A stretch of 64,000 nucleotides of DNA, taken from NCBI GenBank assembly GCA_044506565.1, contig JBIQKN010000003.1:1-64000 (forward strand), written 5' to 3'. Positions 7,738 through 16,238 of the stretch are shown piece after piece. The stretch's first letter is position 1. Every line of letters begins with the position of its first letter. Below the pieces are notes generated by a model, which had not been told where the DNA came from, did no database searches, and was given only the letters and a program-made list of their open reading frames with translations. The stretch comes from Croceibacterium_A sp044506565 (GTDB lineage Bacteria; Pseudomonadota; Alphaproteobacteria; Sphingomonadales; Sphingomonadaceae). The position numbers and the translations under genes were made by a program.

Positions 7738-9491
7738 CAGTCTGCCTCGGCCGAGAGATAGACTCGCCCTCCGCCGGATTCCTCCGCGGACGGAAAGGCC
7801 GGCCAGGCGTTCTGCGCCAGCGCGGCGCGGCTCGGCGAGGCGGCCCGCGCCTGCCGTTCGTACATCCAGTAATTGCGCATCACGATCGCCACGTAGCCGC
7901 GGGTTTCCCAATAGGGAATCGATTCCATCCACAGCAGCGGATCGCCTTGGTCGTTGATCTCGTAATTCCAGCGCGTGACCGGCGTCAGTCCGGCGTTGTA
8001 GGCCGCCATGATCTTGGGCAGCGTACCGCCGGTCGCCGGGCTGTCGCGCAGCATCTCCAGGTTCTGCTGGCCGAACGCCAGATTGACCGACGGATCGAAG
8101 ATATCGACCTGGCTCGCGCTCATGCCGAGCCGCGGCGCATGTTCGCGCACGGTGATCGGGGTGATCTGCATCAGCCCCTGCGCCCGCGCCGGGCTCACCG
8201 CCTCGGCGCGAAAGTTCGATTCCTGCAGCGTATGGGCGAAGGCGAGAGCCGGATCGACCCGCCAGCCGTTGACGGGGATCCACTTGGGGGCCGGATACTG
8301 CGAGGCCGGGTCGGCCGCGCCGCCGCTCGGCGCGTTATGGGCCATGTAGAGCTGGGTCGAGGGCAGCCCGAGATCCCGCGCCAGGCGCGAGAGCGCGTCG
8401 TAGTCGCCGGGGTCGCCGATCCGCGCCTGGTGCAGCAGGATCTCGCTCGACAGCTTGTCGCGTCCGATTTCGGCCAACGCGATCGCCACGCGGACATTGG
8501 CGTGGCCGCCGATGCGGCGCCAGTCGTCGCGCGAGAAGTCGGCGTTGGCCACACGAGAGGGCAAGGCCACCCCGAGCTGCTCGGCGGCGAGCATCCCGTA
8601 GAGCGTGTCGTCCGCCGCCGCGGCGGCGCGAAGGAACGTCGTGCTGCGCTGCGGATCGCGGCAGCGCAGAGCGGCCCGGCTGGCCCAGTACTGAGCCGCC
8701 GAGCGCAATTCGGGATTGGTCGCCCCGTAAGCCGCGCGCTCGAACGCCTGGCCGGCCTGGTTGCAGTCGCCGAGGCGCCAGGCGGCGAGGCCCATCGCCC
8801 AGTCGCCCTCCGCCACCCACGGCCCGGCGCCGGCGGAGACCGTCGACGCCATCGCCAGCGCCTGCGCGTCCATGTTCTCGATATAGTAGCTCCACGCTAC
8901 GCGCTGGCGCCATTCGGCGCGCGCCTCGGGGCTCAGCGCAGCGTCGATCCCGTCGAGCAGAATGCGCGCGCCGTCGGGGTCGTCGGCGTCGATGCGGGCC
9001 AGGATCGCCTGGCGCACCGAGGCCGGCATCGTGCCGTCGTCGATCGAGCGCGGGCGGGTTCGCTTGGGGATGCTGCCGGTCGAATAGAACTCGCGCGCAT
9101 AGGGTAGATCCGGCGCCGCCGTGGCCCCGCGCGACAGGGCCAGGCGAGCGAGCCTTTGGGCCTGCGGCAAATCGCGACCGGTCGGCATCCAGGCCTCGAT
9201 CTGCGCCGGCTCCACACGGGGAGAGCCCGCCGCGAGATAGAGCTCGGCGCGGGCGACGGGATGCAGCAGCCCGTCGCTGCGCTGCGCCAGCAGAGAGGCC
9301 GCGCCGTTCCAGTCCTGCCGGTCGATCGCCGCAAACACGGCGCCGTAGTATTCGCGATCCTGCTGCGAGAGCTGCGGCGGCGCCTCGTTGCGCGCCGTGC
9401 GGGCGACGAAGTACTCGCGCGCGGACTGGGCTGCGGACGGGGTGGCGGCGAGGGCGGCGAGCGTCGCCAGCGACGCGAGGATGACCTTCAT
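7737..9491 (-). CDS. Soluble lytic murein transglycosylase (Slt70-like)
   Basis: A 584-residue periplasmic enzyme that cleaves the MurNAc-GlcNAc bond of peptidoglycan to leave 1,6-anhydroMurNAc. An N-terminal Sec signal is clear (MKVILASLATLAALAATPSAAQS). A long alpha-helical, Ala/Arg/Leu-rich superhelical region occupies roughly residues 40 to 410. The SLT catalytic domain is at about 430 to 560: HTLQESNFRAEAVSPARAQGLMQI holds the catalytic Glu (QES), followed by the NLAFGQQNLEML and MAAYNAG motifs. Start ATG 9491 overlaps the UDG-like stop by 4 bases (ATGA); an ATG 30 bases upstream would spoil the signal peptide. Confidence 0.9.
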   Translation of the reverse strand: MKVILASLATLAALAATPSAAQSAREYFVARTARNEAPPQLSQQDREYYGAVFAAIDRQDWNGAASLLAQRSDGLLHPVARAELYLAAGSPRVEPAQIEAWMPTGRDLPQAQRLARLALSRGATAAPDLPYAREFYSTGSIPKRTRPRSIDDGTMPASVRQAILARIDADDPDGARILLDGIDAALSPEARAEWRQRVAWSYYIENMDAQALAMASTVSAGAGPWVAEGDWAMGLAAWRLGDCNQAGQAFERAAYGATNPELRSAAQYWASRAALRCRDPQRSTTFLRAAAAADDTLYGMLAAEQLGVALPSRVANADFSRDDWRRIGGHANVRVAIALAEIGRDKLSSEILLHQARIGDPGDYDALSRLARDLGLPSTQLYMAHNAPSGGAADPASQYPAPKWIPVNGWRVDPALAFAHTLQESNFRAEAVSPARAQGLMQITPITVREHAPRLGMSASQVDIFDPSVNLAFGQQNLEMLRDSPATGGTLPKIMAAYNAGLTPVTRWNYEINDQGDPLLWMESIPYWETRGYVAIVMRNYWMYERQARAASPSRAALAQNAWPAFPSAEESGGGRVYLSAEAD

Positions 9492-10249
9492 GCGCTTTCG
9501 TCGTTCGTCCATTCGAGCCACCGCCGCCAGAGTGCCGCGCGGTCCCGAGATTCCTTGAGCAGGTTCTCGGCCGCGTAAGTCCAGAGCAGCGGCAATGGGC
9601 GGCCTTGAATCGACAATTCGCTAACTGCGGGAGCGAGTTGCGTCGGACTGTGCCCCAGCAGCGACAGAATGCCGCGGCCGAAGACGATCAGGCGCCTCGG
9701 ACGCATCAGTCCGAGCAGGTGCTGCAGCACCTCGCCATGCCCTCTGGTCGCGAGAGCCTCCCAGTCGGGCAGCGCCATGTGACGGGGAAGGGCCGAGGCA
9801 AGCGCCAGGTCTCCGGACGAAATACCTGCGGCCTGCGCGAACGAGCCGAGCATGCGCCCTTGCGGGCCCGTCAGCAGGCCGTCGCGGTCCTCGGCCTCGG
9901 GCATCGTCACCAGCAGCATCACGGCGGCATCCGGCTCGCCGCGAGGTGCGATCCGCGGGTGCAGGCCGCCCTCGTCGAGAGTCGGCTCGTCGAGCCACCA
10001 GCTGCGGAAGGCGGCGAGATCGGTTGGCCAGTTCGCCTTGTCCCCGCCGACCGGGGGCCGCTCCGGCCGCCGCGGGGCCGTGGGCGCCGCCACAGCGGGG
10101 CCCGCACGGGCGGGTTCGGGCGGCGGCGCTTCGTCCACCAGCCAGGCGGCGGGCTCGTCGTTGTAGGCGTAGTCGACGCCGGCCTCGCGCCACCACTCCT
10201 GGGCCGCGGCCAGGCTTTCAGCGAGCGTCGGGGCGGGGCGGGGGCTCAT
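9488..10249 (-). CDS. Uracil-DNA glycosylase superfamily-like protein lacking iron-sulfur cysteines
   Basis: A 253-residue protein. From about residue 105 it follows the uracil-DNA glycosylase fold: VMLLVTMPEAEDRDGLLTGPQG, SGDLALASALPRHM, and RPRRLIVFGRGILSLLG correspond to the nucleotide-binding strands of family 4/5 enzymes. The first ~100 residues are Pro/Ala-rich linker after a short helical start (EWWREAGVDYAYNDEPAAWL). Family 4 and 5 enzymes carry four iron-sulfur cysteines; this protein has no cysteine at all, and the usual active-site GExPG motif is not evident. It may therefore be a degenerate or redirected member. First gene of the operon with the transglycosylase and moaB. Confidence 0.6.
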   Translation of the reverse strand: MSPRPAPTLAESLAAAQEWWREAGVDYAYNDEPAAWLVDEAPPPEPARAGPAVAAPTAPRRPERPPVGGDKANWPTDLAAFRSWWLDEPTLDEGGLHPRIAPRGEPDAAVMLLVTMPEAEDRDGLLTGPQGRMLGSFAQAAGISSGDLALASALPRHMALPDWEALATRGHGEVLQHLLGLMRPRRLIVFGRGILSLLGHSPTQLAPAVSELSIQGRPLPLLWTYAAENLLKESRDRAALWRRWLEWTNDESA

Positions 10250-10327
10250 GCTCGGAGCAGGTCTTGACCTGTCGCCGGGCAGCGATCAAGCCCGGGCGAT
10301 GCACGTTCCCCCCCGAGGACCGAAGCC

Positions 10328-11971
10328 ATGAGCGAACGCGAATCGATGCCGGTCGACGTGGTGATCGTCGGCGCGGGCCCGGCCGGGCTCGCCGCAGCGA
10401 TCCGTCTCAAGCAGCTCGATCCGGCGCTCGAGATCGTCGTACTCGAGAAAGGCTCCGAAGTCGGCGCGCATATCCTCTCGGGCGCGGTGATCGATCCGCG
10501 TGCGCTCGATGAGCTGCTGCCCGACTGGCGAGACGGCTGCGTCCTCGCCGAGGTTCCGGTCACGTCGAACCACCACTGGGTGCTGACGCGCTCGGGCAAA
10601 TGGGAGATGCCCGAACTGCTCATGCCGCCGCTGATGTCGAACCGGGGCTGCTATACGGGCTCGCTCGGCAACCTGTGCCGCTGGCTCGCCGAGCGCGCCG
10701 AAACGCTCGGGGTGCAGGTCTTCCCGGGCTTCCCGGCCAGCGAAGTGCTGTTCGACGACGGGGGCGCGGTCATCGGGGTCGCGACGCAGGACATGGGCGT
10801 CGCCGCCGACGGCTCGCACAAGCCGGACTACCAGCCCGGCATGGAACTGCACGCGAAATACACCCTGTTCGCGGAGGGGGCGCGAGGGCACCTGACCAAG
10901 CGGCTCAAATCGCGTTTCGCGCTCGATGCCGATTGCCAGCCCCAGGTCTACGGTCTGGGAATCAAGGAATTGTGGGACATTGCCCCCGACCGGCACGAAC
11001 CCGGCAAGGTCGTCCACACCCAGGGCTGGCCGCTTGCCGAGCGCGATGCCTGGGGCGGGGGATTCCTCTACCATCAGGCGAACGGCCAGGTCGCGCTAGG
11101 GTTCGTCACCGCGCTCGACTACGCCAACCCGTGGATCAGCCCGTTCGAGGAATTCCAGCGCTGGAAGCATCATCCTGCGATCCGCCAGCTGCTCGAAGGC
11201 GGCCGCCGCGTTGCCTACGGGGCGCGGGCGATCAACGAGGGCGGCTGGCAGAGCGTGCCCCGGCTGGCATTTCCCGGCGGCGCGCTGATCGGCTGCGCCG
11301 CGGGGTTCGTCAACGTGCCGCGCATCAAGGGCACGCACACCGCGATGAAGAGCGGCATGTTGGCGGCGGAGGCCATCGCTGCCGCGATCGGTGCGGGCCG
11401 GGCGAACGATGCGCCGGCCGAATACGACGCTGCCGTGCGTTCGAGCTGGATCGCCGAGGAGCTCAGACTGGTCCGCAATGCTCAGCCGCTCGTCGCACGG
11501 TTCGGCGGCGCGCTCGGGACGCTGCTGGCCGGTGCCGACATGTGGCTGCGCACGCTCAGGCTCCGGCTTCCGTTCACGCTCGGCCATCATACCGACGCCG
11601 AATCGACTCGCCGGGCCGACCTCTACGAACCGATCGTTTATCCGAGGCCCGACGGTGTGATCAGCTTCGACCGGCTGTCCTCGGTGTTCCTCTCGGGGAC
11701 CAATCACGAAGAGGACCAGCCGTGCCACCTGCAACTCAAGGACCCGGCGGTCCCGCTGAAGGTCAACTGGCCGCTCTACGCGGGACCCGAGCGCCTCTAC
11801 TGCCCGGCGGCGGTCTACGAGTGGGTCGGGGTCGACGAGGGCGATCCGCGCCTGGTTATCAACGCGCAGAACTGCGTCCACTGCAAGACATGCGACATCA
11901 AGGATCCGCCGCAGAACATCGAATGGGTCACGCCCGAGGGCGGCGGCGGACCGAACTATCCGAACATGTGA
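10328..11971 (+). CDS. Electron-transfer flavoprotein:ubiquinone oxidoreductase
   Basis: A 547-residue FAD and 4Fe-4S enzyme that passes electrons from ETF (fatty-acid, amino-acid and one-carbon oxidation) to ubiquinone at the inner membrane. The FAD Rossmann motif is VIVGAGPAGLAAAIRL near the start. HILSGAVIDPRALDELLPDW, GDAAGFVN-type IGCAAGFVNVPRIKGTHTAMKSG and the C-terminal ferredoxin-like part with CPAAVYEW, QNCVHCKTCDIKDPPQNIEWVTPEGGGGPNY are complete; the four cluster cysteines are present. Length matches bacterial and mitochondrial ETF-QO (about 550). Divergent from the UDG-like operon with 78 bp between. No ETF subunit genes are in the window. Confidence 0.95.
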   Translation: MSERESMPVDVVIVGAGPAGLAAAIRLKQLDPALEIVVLEKGSEVGAHILSGAVIDPRALDELLPDWRDGCVLAEVPVTSNHHWVLTRSGKWEMPELLMPPLMSNRGCYTGSLGNLCRWLAERAETLGVQVFPGFPASEVLFDDGGAVIGVATQDMGVAADGSHKPDYQPGMELHAKYTLFAEGARGHLTKRLKSRFALDADCQPQVYGLGIKELWDIAPDRHEPGKVVHTQGWPLAERDAWGGGFLYHQANGQVALGFVTALDYANPWISPFEEFQRWKHHPAIRQLLEGGRRVAYGARAINEGGWQSVPRLAFPGGALIGCAAGFVNVPRIKGTHTAMKSGMLAAEAIAAAIGAGRANDAPAEYDAAVRSSWIAEELRLVRNAQPLVARFGGALGTLLAGADMWLRTLRLRLPFTLGHHTDAESTRRADLYEPIVYPRPDGVISFDRLSSVFLSGTNHEEDQPCHLQLKDPAVPLKVNWPLYAGPERLYCPAAVYEWVGVDEGDPRLVINAQNCVHCKTCDIKDPPQNIEWVTPEGGGGPNYPNM

Positions 11972-11987
11972 ACGACGTGCGTCGCTT

Positions 11988-12284
11988 CTACGGCATGCCC
12001 ACGACTATCGAGATCGTCCCGTCCGGCGCGATCTCGATGCGGTAGTTTGTCAGACCGGCCCCTTCGACGGCCTTGATCGCCCGCTCCGCATCGCTTTGTC
12101 GCCAGCCCGATTTGCCGCGGACTGCGGCGTCGACCGGTTGCAACGCGTCCGCGTCGGGAATGACCGCAAAGCCCGATAGCGGCCCGGCGGGCGCTTCGAT
12201 CGGCCGGTCGCGCAGGAACTGCGCGCGAATCTGGATGGGAGTTTCGCTCCCTTCACCTCGTGAAGTACGGGTCGCGATAGCCAA
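11988..12284 (-). CDS. Small conserved hypothetical protein, copy 1 of tandem module
   Basis: A 98-residue protein of unknown function. It is a clear paralogue of the product at 14142-14471: both have TPI.I.AQFLRD in the first third, PLSGFA(V/I).P in the middle and a C-terminal block ending YR(V/I)EIA.DGTISIVVG. The C-terminal ~40 residues form a helix followed by two short strands, a pattern I have seen in many small alphaproteobacterial hypotheticals. No signal peptide or cysteine motif. The start is TTG at 12284, which aligns with a GTG in the paralogue; an ATG at 12289 is out of frame. It is divergent from a sulfotransferase gene, as the other copy is. Convergent with ETF-QO, 16 bp apart. 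Confidence 0.6.
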   Translation of the reverse strand: MAIATRTSRGEGSETPIQIRAQFLRDRPIEAPAGPLSGFAVIPDADALQPVDAAVRGKSGWRQSDAERAIKAVEGAGLTNYRIEIAPDGTISIVVGMP

Positions 12285-12410
12285 CCCATCCCCCTAATCT
12301 GGCCGTGAACCGCCAGTTGCCCCGACGTGATCAGGCTGCCTCTCCTGATCCGGAGTATGGGCGCGTCGTGGCGGACTGCAAGCGGCAATTATGCCCGTCC
12401 GCGACAATCT

Positions 12411-12441
12411 TCGCGCGTAGGACACAAATTGCTACATTTTG
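12411..12441 (+). promoter_or_regulatory. Conserved promoter-like block upstream of sulfotransferase copy 1
   Basis: GCGACAATCTTCG (from 12411) and ACAAATTGCTACATTTTG (12424-12441) recur with few changes before the second sulfotransferase gene (14586-14627). GCTACATT matches seven of eight positions of the GCTANAWC -10 consensus. No convincing -35 is seen. It lies about 70 bases before the chosen ATG, which argues that coding does not start further upstream. Confidence 0.4.
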
Positions 12442-12510
12442 ACGATTGCGGTCCTGCGCCGCTTCGCCTCTCAAGGGCGCAGCAACAGTAGGAAAATCAC
12501 GGTTTTGCGA

Positions 12511-14010
12511 ATGCCCGGATCCGTAGGGACGGACGGCACGCCCGGCCCCGATCTGGCCGCGGCCGTGGCCTTGGTAGGCCGGCTCCAGCGTGCGCTGGGG
12601 CAGGGAGATCGTGCCCGGATTGTCGGGTGCCTGGGCGAATTGGTCGATCTGCGTGCTCCGATGGGTCCGCAGTGGCAGCAGCTTGCCCATATCGCCGCGG
12701 ATCAGGGCGAACTCGGGTTGTCCCGCGGCGCGATGGCTCTCTACGTCGAGGCGAGCGGCAACGACCCTCGGGCCCGTTACCAGCAGGCGGGGCTTCTCGC
12801 GCAGGGCGGGGCCCTGCGTAAGGCCTACGCCATTCTCCAGACCTTGCCCGAGACGGTGCCCGATCCCGCCGCCAACGCCTACAGCCGCGGTGCAGCGGCG
12901 CTGTTCCTTGGCGAGACCGACGAGGCGCGTGAACTGCTCGAGCGCGCAGCGCAACTGCGTCCCGATCTCGGGCACGCCTGGTTGCCGCTGTCGACGTTGG
13001 TGGATTTCTCCCGCGAGCCGCAGATGATGGAGTGGATCGTCGAGGTCGGCCAGGCGATGGAAGCTGCGCCGCCGGCCACGCAGGCGGTCTATTTCTACGC
13101 GCTGGGCAAGGCCTACGCCGACCTCGGCGAAACTGCGCAGGCCTTCGAGGCCTTCGCTCGAGGCGCCGAGATCAAGCGCGCCGAAGGCGGGTACGATCCC
13201 GCGCGCGACGCCGCCGATGCGGCCGAGGCCGTGCGCGGCTACGACGCACGGGCCATAGATTCCCTTGCGCGCACGCAAACCGAGCCGACCGGCCGGGCGA
13301 TCTTCGTCACTGGCCTGCCGCGTTCGGGCACCACGCTGGTCGAGCAGATCCTTGCCAGTCACAGCCACGTCGGGGACGGGGGCGAGATCAACCGGTTGCG
13401 CATGCTCGCGCGCGAAATCGGCGGTACGTCGCGGCCGGCGCTCGCCAGATATCTGGGAGCTCACGGCCCTGACGACGCGGCGCTGCTCTGGAACCACTGG
13501 CTCGCCGAGCGCTTCCCGGACGGAGGTCGCATCGTCGACAAATCGACCGACACCAGCCGCTATCTCGGCCTCGCCGCTGCGCTGTTGCCCGAAGCGCCGA
13601 TTGTCTGGGTCAGGCGCGATCCGCTGGACTGCGCGTGGTCCTGCTTCAGGACGCACTTCCTCGCCGGCGTATCGTGGAGTTACGACCTGGCCGACATCGC
13701 CCGTCACTTCAGGATCGAGGACGAGCTGCTGGCACGCTGGCAAGATATTCTCGGCGATCGGGTGCTGGTCGTGCCTTACGAGGGCCTCGTCGCCGATTCG
13801 GCCGGCTGGATTCGCCGCATTCTCGCGCATTGCCAGCTGAGCGAGGAGCCGGGAGCGTTCGCCCCGCACGAGAACCGCCGGGCGGTGACCACGTCGAGCG
13901 TCATGCAGGTTCGCCGGCCGATCAACCGCGCCGCGGTCGGCGCCGCCGGGCCGTATCGCGCGTTTCTCGAGCCGTTCGTCGATGCTTACGGCGACTCGGT
14001 GCGAGCATGA
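12511..14010 (+). CDS. TPR-repeat sulfotransferase, copy 1
   Basis: A 499-residue protein. Residues about 10 to 255 are a series of helical TPR-like repeats (for example YFYALGKAYADLGETAQAFEAF). Residues 260 to 490 form a PAPS-dependent sulfotransferase domain: the 5'-phosphosulfate loop GLPRSGTTLVEQ has its Pro at residue 270, and WVRRDPLDCAWSCF is the 3'-phosphate-binding strand. The closing TSSVMQVRRPINR segment is typical of this bacterial TPR-sulfotransferase family. It should sulfate a cytosolic or membrane acceptor, unknown. The start is ATG 12511, chosen because it aligns exactly with the start of the paralogue at 14696 and places the P-loop at the same residue; 24 upstream in-frame codons overlap the promoter-like block. 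Confidence 0.85.
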   Translation: MPGSVGTDGTPGPDLAAAVALVGRLQRALGQGDRARIVGCLGELVDLRAPMGPQWQQLAHIAADQGELGLSRGAMALYVEASGNDPRARYQQAGLLAQGGALRKAYAILQTLPETVPDPAANAYSRGAAALFLGETDEARELLERAAQLRPDLGHAWLPLSTLVDFSREPQMMEWIVEVGQAMEAAPPATQAVYFYALGKAYADLGETAQAFEAFARGAEIKRAEGGYDPARDAADAAEAVRGYDARAIDSLARTQTEPTGRAIFVTGLPRSGTTLVEQILASHSHVGDGGEINRLRMLAREIGGTSRPALARYLGAHGPDDAALLWNHWLAERFPDGGRIVDKSTDTSRYLGLAAALLPEAPIVWVRRDPLDCAWSCFRTHFLAGVSWSYDLADIARHFRIEDELLARWQDILGDRVLVVPYEGLVADSAGWIRRILAHCQLSEEPGAFAPHENRRAVTTSSVMQVRRPINRAAVGAAGPYRAFLEPFVDAYGDSVRA

Positions 14011-14141
14011 CATTGCTGGCCGAGGAACACGTCCGGCGATCGGCACTTGTTCACGCGGATGGCGACAGAACGTGCTCCTCACGAGTTGCAGGCTAATCCC
14101 CGAAGGAGGGGAGCCGCCTTCCGACCATCTGAGAACGCGGG

Positions 14142-14471
14142 TTACAGTCCCGCGTCGAAAGGCTCGCCTACGCCATCGGCCGGATAGCCGACCACGATCG
14201 AAATCGTCCCGTCGGCTGCAATCTCCACTCGGTACGACGTGAGGTTGGCTTCCTTCGCTGCGCCGATGGCACGTGCGAGATCCTTGTCGCACCAGGCCCC
14301 CTTTCGCCCGTTGGCTGCGACCGGCGCCGGAATCACCGGCTCGGGAACGATGGCGAAGCCGGACAAGGGCCCCTCCGGCGTGAAAGCTGGCTGGTCGCGC
14401 AGGAACTGCGCTTGAATGTGAATTGGGGTCGCGCCTTCTTTTCGCGCGGAGTCCCGGGTCGCCATGGGCAC
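14142..14471 (-). CDS. Small conserved hypothetical protein, copy 2 of tandem module
   Basis: A 109-residue paralogue of the protein at 11988-12284, with an 11-residue C-terminal extension after GTISIVVGYP. Sequence identity is high at both ends and lower in a Pro/Ala-rich middle. Start is uncertain: GTG at 14471, which aligns with the TTG of copy 1 and has AGGGGG nine bases upstream, or ATG at 14465. The 5' flank GGGGGATTAGGG is shared with copy 1. It is divergent from the second sulfotransferase gene (225 bp between starts). No function can be assigned. Confidence 0.6.
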   Translation of the reverse strand: MPMATRDSARKEGATPIHIQAQFLRDQPAFTPEGPLSGFAIVPEPVIPAPVAANGRKGAWCDKDLARAIGAAKEANLTSYRVEIAADGTISIVVGYPADGVGEPFDAGL

Positions 14472-14585
14472 CCTAATCCCCCTGTTGGGCCCACCCCCGA
14501 TGCTTACTCGGGTGGTAGGGCATCCTCTCCAGGGCCCGATTATGCTTGCTTTGCTAACGACTTCAAGCGGGATTCTTCGCAGCCT

Positions 14586-14627
14586 GCGACAATTTCCGTT
14601 TCAAGTGAGACAATTTGCTACACTTTG
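14586..14627 (+). promoter_or_regulatory. Conserved promoter-like block upstream of sulfotransferase copy 2
   Basis: GCGACAATTTCCG (from 14586) followed by ACAATTTGCTACACTTTG ending at 14627, matching the block before copy 1. GACAATTT occurs twice within it (14588 and 14608 regions). GCTACACT is the -10-like part. It ends about 68 bases before the chosen TTG start, the same distance as in copy 1. Confidence 0.4.
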
Positions 14628-14695
14628 CCCGTTGCGGCACTTCGCCGGATCGCCTCTCTGCGTCCGAACATTCAAGGCGAAATAACGGTTTAGCT

Positions 14696-16204
14696 TTGTC
14701 CAAGCCTCTCGGGACGGACGGCACGCCCGGCCCTGGACTGGCCGCGTCGGTTGCCATTGTCGACCGGCTCCAGCGCGCGCTGGGGCAGGGCGATCGCGCG
14801 CAGACGGTGTTCGCCATCGGCCAGCTCGTCGAGTGCCGGGCACCGCTTGGAAACCAGTGGGAACAGCTCGCCTACATCGCCGCGGACAACGGCGAAGTGA
14901 CGCTGGCCCGAGCCGCCATCGCGTTATTCGAAAACAGCGCCAGCGATCCCGCGGCCGCAGCGCATCGTCGGGCCGGCCTGCTCGCCCATATCGGCGCTTG
15001 GGACGAGGCTTACGCCGCCATGGACGCGCTTTCCGCTGCCGGGTTCGATCCGGTGTCGCTCGCGCACAGCAAGGGCACGGCTGCCTTGCACAAGGGCGAT
15101 GTCGAAGAGGCGCGCAACTTGCTCGAGCGCGCAGTGCGCATGCGGCCGACGTCGGCGCCGACCTGGCAAACGCTGGCGAAGCTGGTCGATTTCGCCTCCG
15201 AGCCCGAGCTTGTGGAGCTGTTGCTGGGCGCGAGGCGGGCGGTCGAATCCGCAGATCCGGCCACCCGCGGAGTCTACGGCTTCGCCCTGGGCAAGGCCTA
15301 CGAAGATCTAGGGGAGCGCGCACGGGCCTTCGAGGCCTATGCCGAAGCCGGCAGGCATATCCGCTCGACACGCCCCTATGATCGCGAGCGGGACCTCAAG
15401 ATCGCCCGCGAAGCGGTCGAAGGGTACACGCCCCCGAGCCTTGGAGCGATCGCGGGCCGGCAGACGGAAGACACGGGCGGCACCATCTTCGTGACCGGCC
15501 TGCCGAGGTCGGGAACGTCTCTGGTGCAGCAGATCCTGACGTCTCACAGCGCCGTCGGCGACGGGGCGGAGATCAATCGCCTCGGGCTGTTCGTGAAGGA
15601 CATTCGCGGCCTTTCGTGGGCGGCGCTCGAGGCGTACCTCGGGCAGTGCGGTATCGTCGAAGCTGCCCGGCTCTGGCGTCACTGGATGGAGGAGAGGTTC
15701 CCCGGGAAAGGGCGCGTGGTCGACAAGACCGTCGGCAACGGCCGCGTGCTCGGGATTGCCGCCGCGATCCTGCCCGAGGCGCCCCTCATCTGGCTGCGCC
15801 GGGATCCGCTCGACTGTGCGTGGTCGTGCTTCAAGACGTTCTTCCTCGGCAATTTCCCGTGGAGCTACGACCTCGAGGACCTCGCTTTTCATTTCCGGGT
15901 CGAGGACGCGCTTCTGGCGCGCTGGCAGGCGATTCTCGGCGATCGGCTGCTGACGGTCCCGTACGACGACCTGGTGTGCGATCCGGAGACGTGGATTCGT
16001 CGGATCCTCGCGCACTGCCATCTCGATGAAGAGCCGCAGGTCTTCGCGCCGCACGAGAATCGCCGGGTGGTAGCGACGTCGAGCGTCATGCAGGTGCGCC
16101 GGCCGATCAACCGCGCGGCCATAGGGTCGGCGCAGCCCTACAAGCCGTGGCTGGAGCCCTTCCTGGCGGAATACGAACGCGAGACCTCGCCCATATTGTC
16201 GTAG
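14696..16204 (+). CDS. TPR-repeat sulfotransferase, copy 2
   Basis: A 502-residue paralogue of the protein at 12511-14010. It keeps the TPR-like N-terminal half (YGFALGKAYEDLGERARAFEAY), the GLPRSGTSLVQQ phosphosulfate loop with its Pro again at residue 270, LRRDPLDCAWSCF, and the closing TSSVMQVRRPINR. Differences are spread evenly, so both copies look intact and under selection rather than one decaying. Start TTG 14696 is chosen because GTDGTPGP follows at the same distance as in copy 1; 27 in-frame upstream codons from 14615 overlap the promoter-like block. The two may differ in acceptor. Genes of a sulfated product are not seen beside them. Confidence 0.83.
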   Translation: MSKPLGTDGTPGPGLAASVAIVDRLQRALGQGDRAQTVFAIGQLVECRAPLGNQWEQLAYIAADNGEVTLARAAIALFENSASDPAAAAHRRAGLLAHIGAWDEAYAAMDALSAAGFDPVSLAHSKGTAALHKGDVEEARNLLERAVRMRPTSAPTWQTLAKLVDFASEPELVELLLGARRAVESADPATRGVYGFALGKAYEDLGERARAFEAYAEAGRHIRSTRPYDRERDLKIAREAVEGYTPPSLGAIAGRQTEDTGGTIFVTGLPRSGTSLVQQILTSHSAVGDGAEINRLGLFVKDIRGLSWAALEAYLGQCGIVEAARLWRHWMEERFPGKGRVVDKTVGNGRVLGIAAAILPEAPLIWLRRDPLDCAWSCFKTFFLGNFPWSYDLEDLAFHFRVEDALLARWQAILGDRLLTVPYDDLVCDPETWIRRILAHCHLDEEPQVFAPHENRRVVATSSVMQVRRPINRAAIGSAQPYKPWLEPFLAEYERETSPILS

Positions 16205-16238
16205 CGCAAGAGGTCCGGCTGCCGCTAAGCCTCGACCG

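Noticed and set aside
7735..8283. Extended moaB reading frame with about 180 more N-terminal residues
   Set aside because: The extension lies inside the lytic transglycosylase gene in another frame and is low-complexity; the ATG at 7737 fits the MoaB family length and the TGATG overlap.
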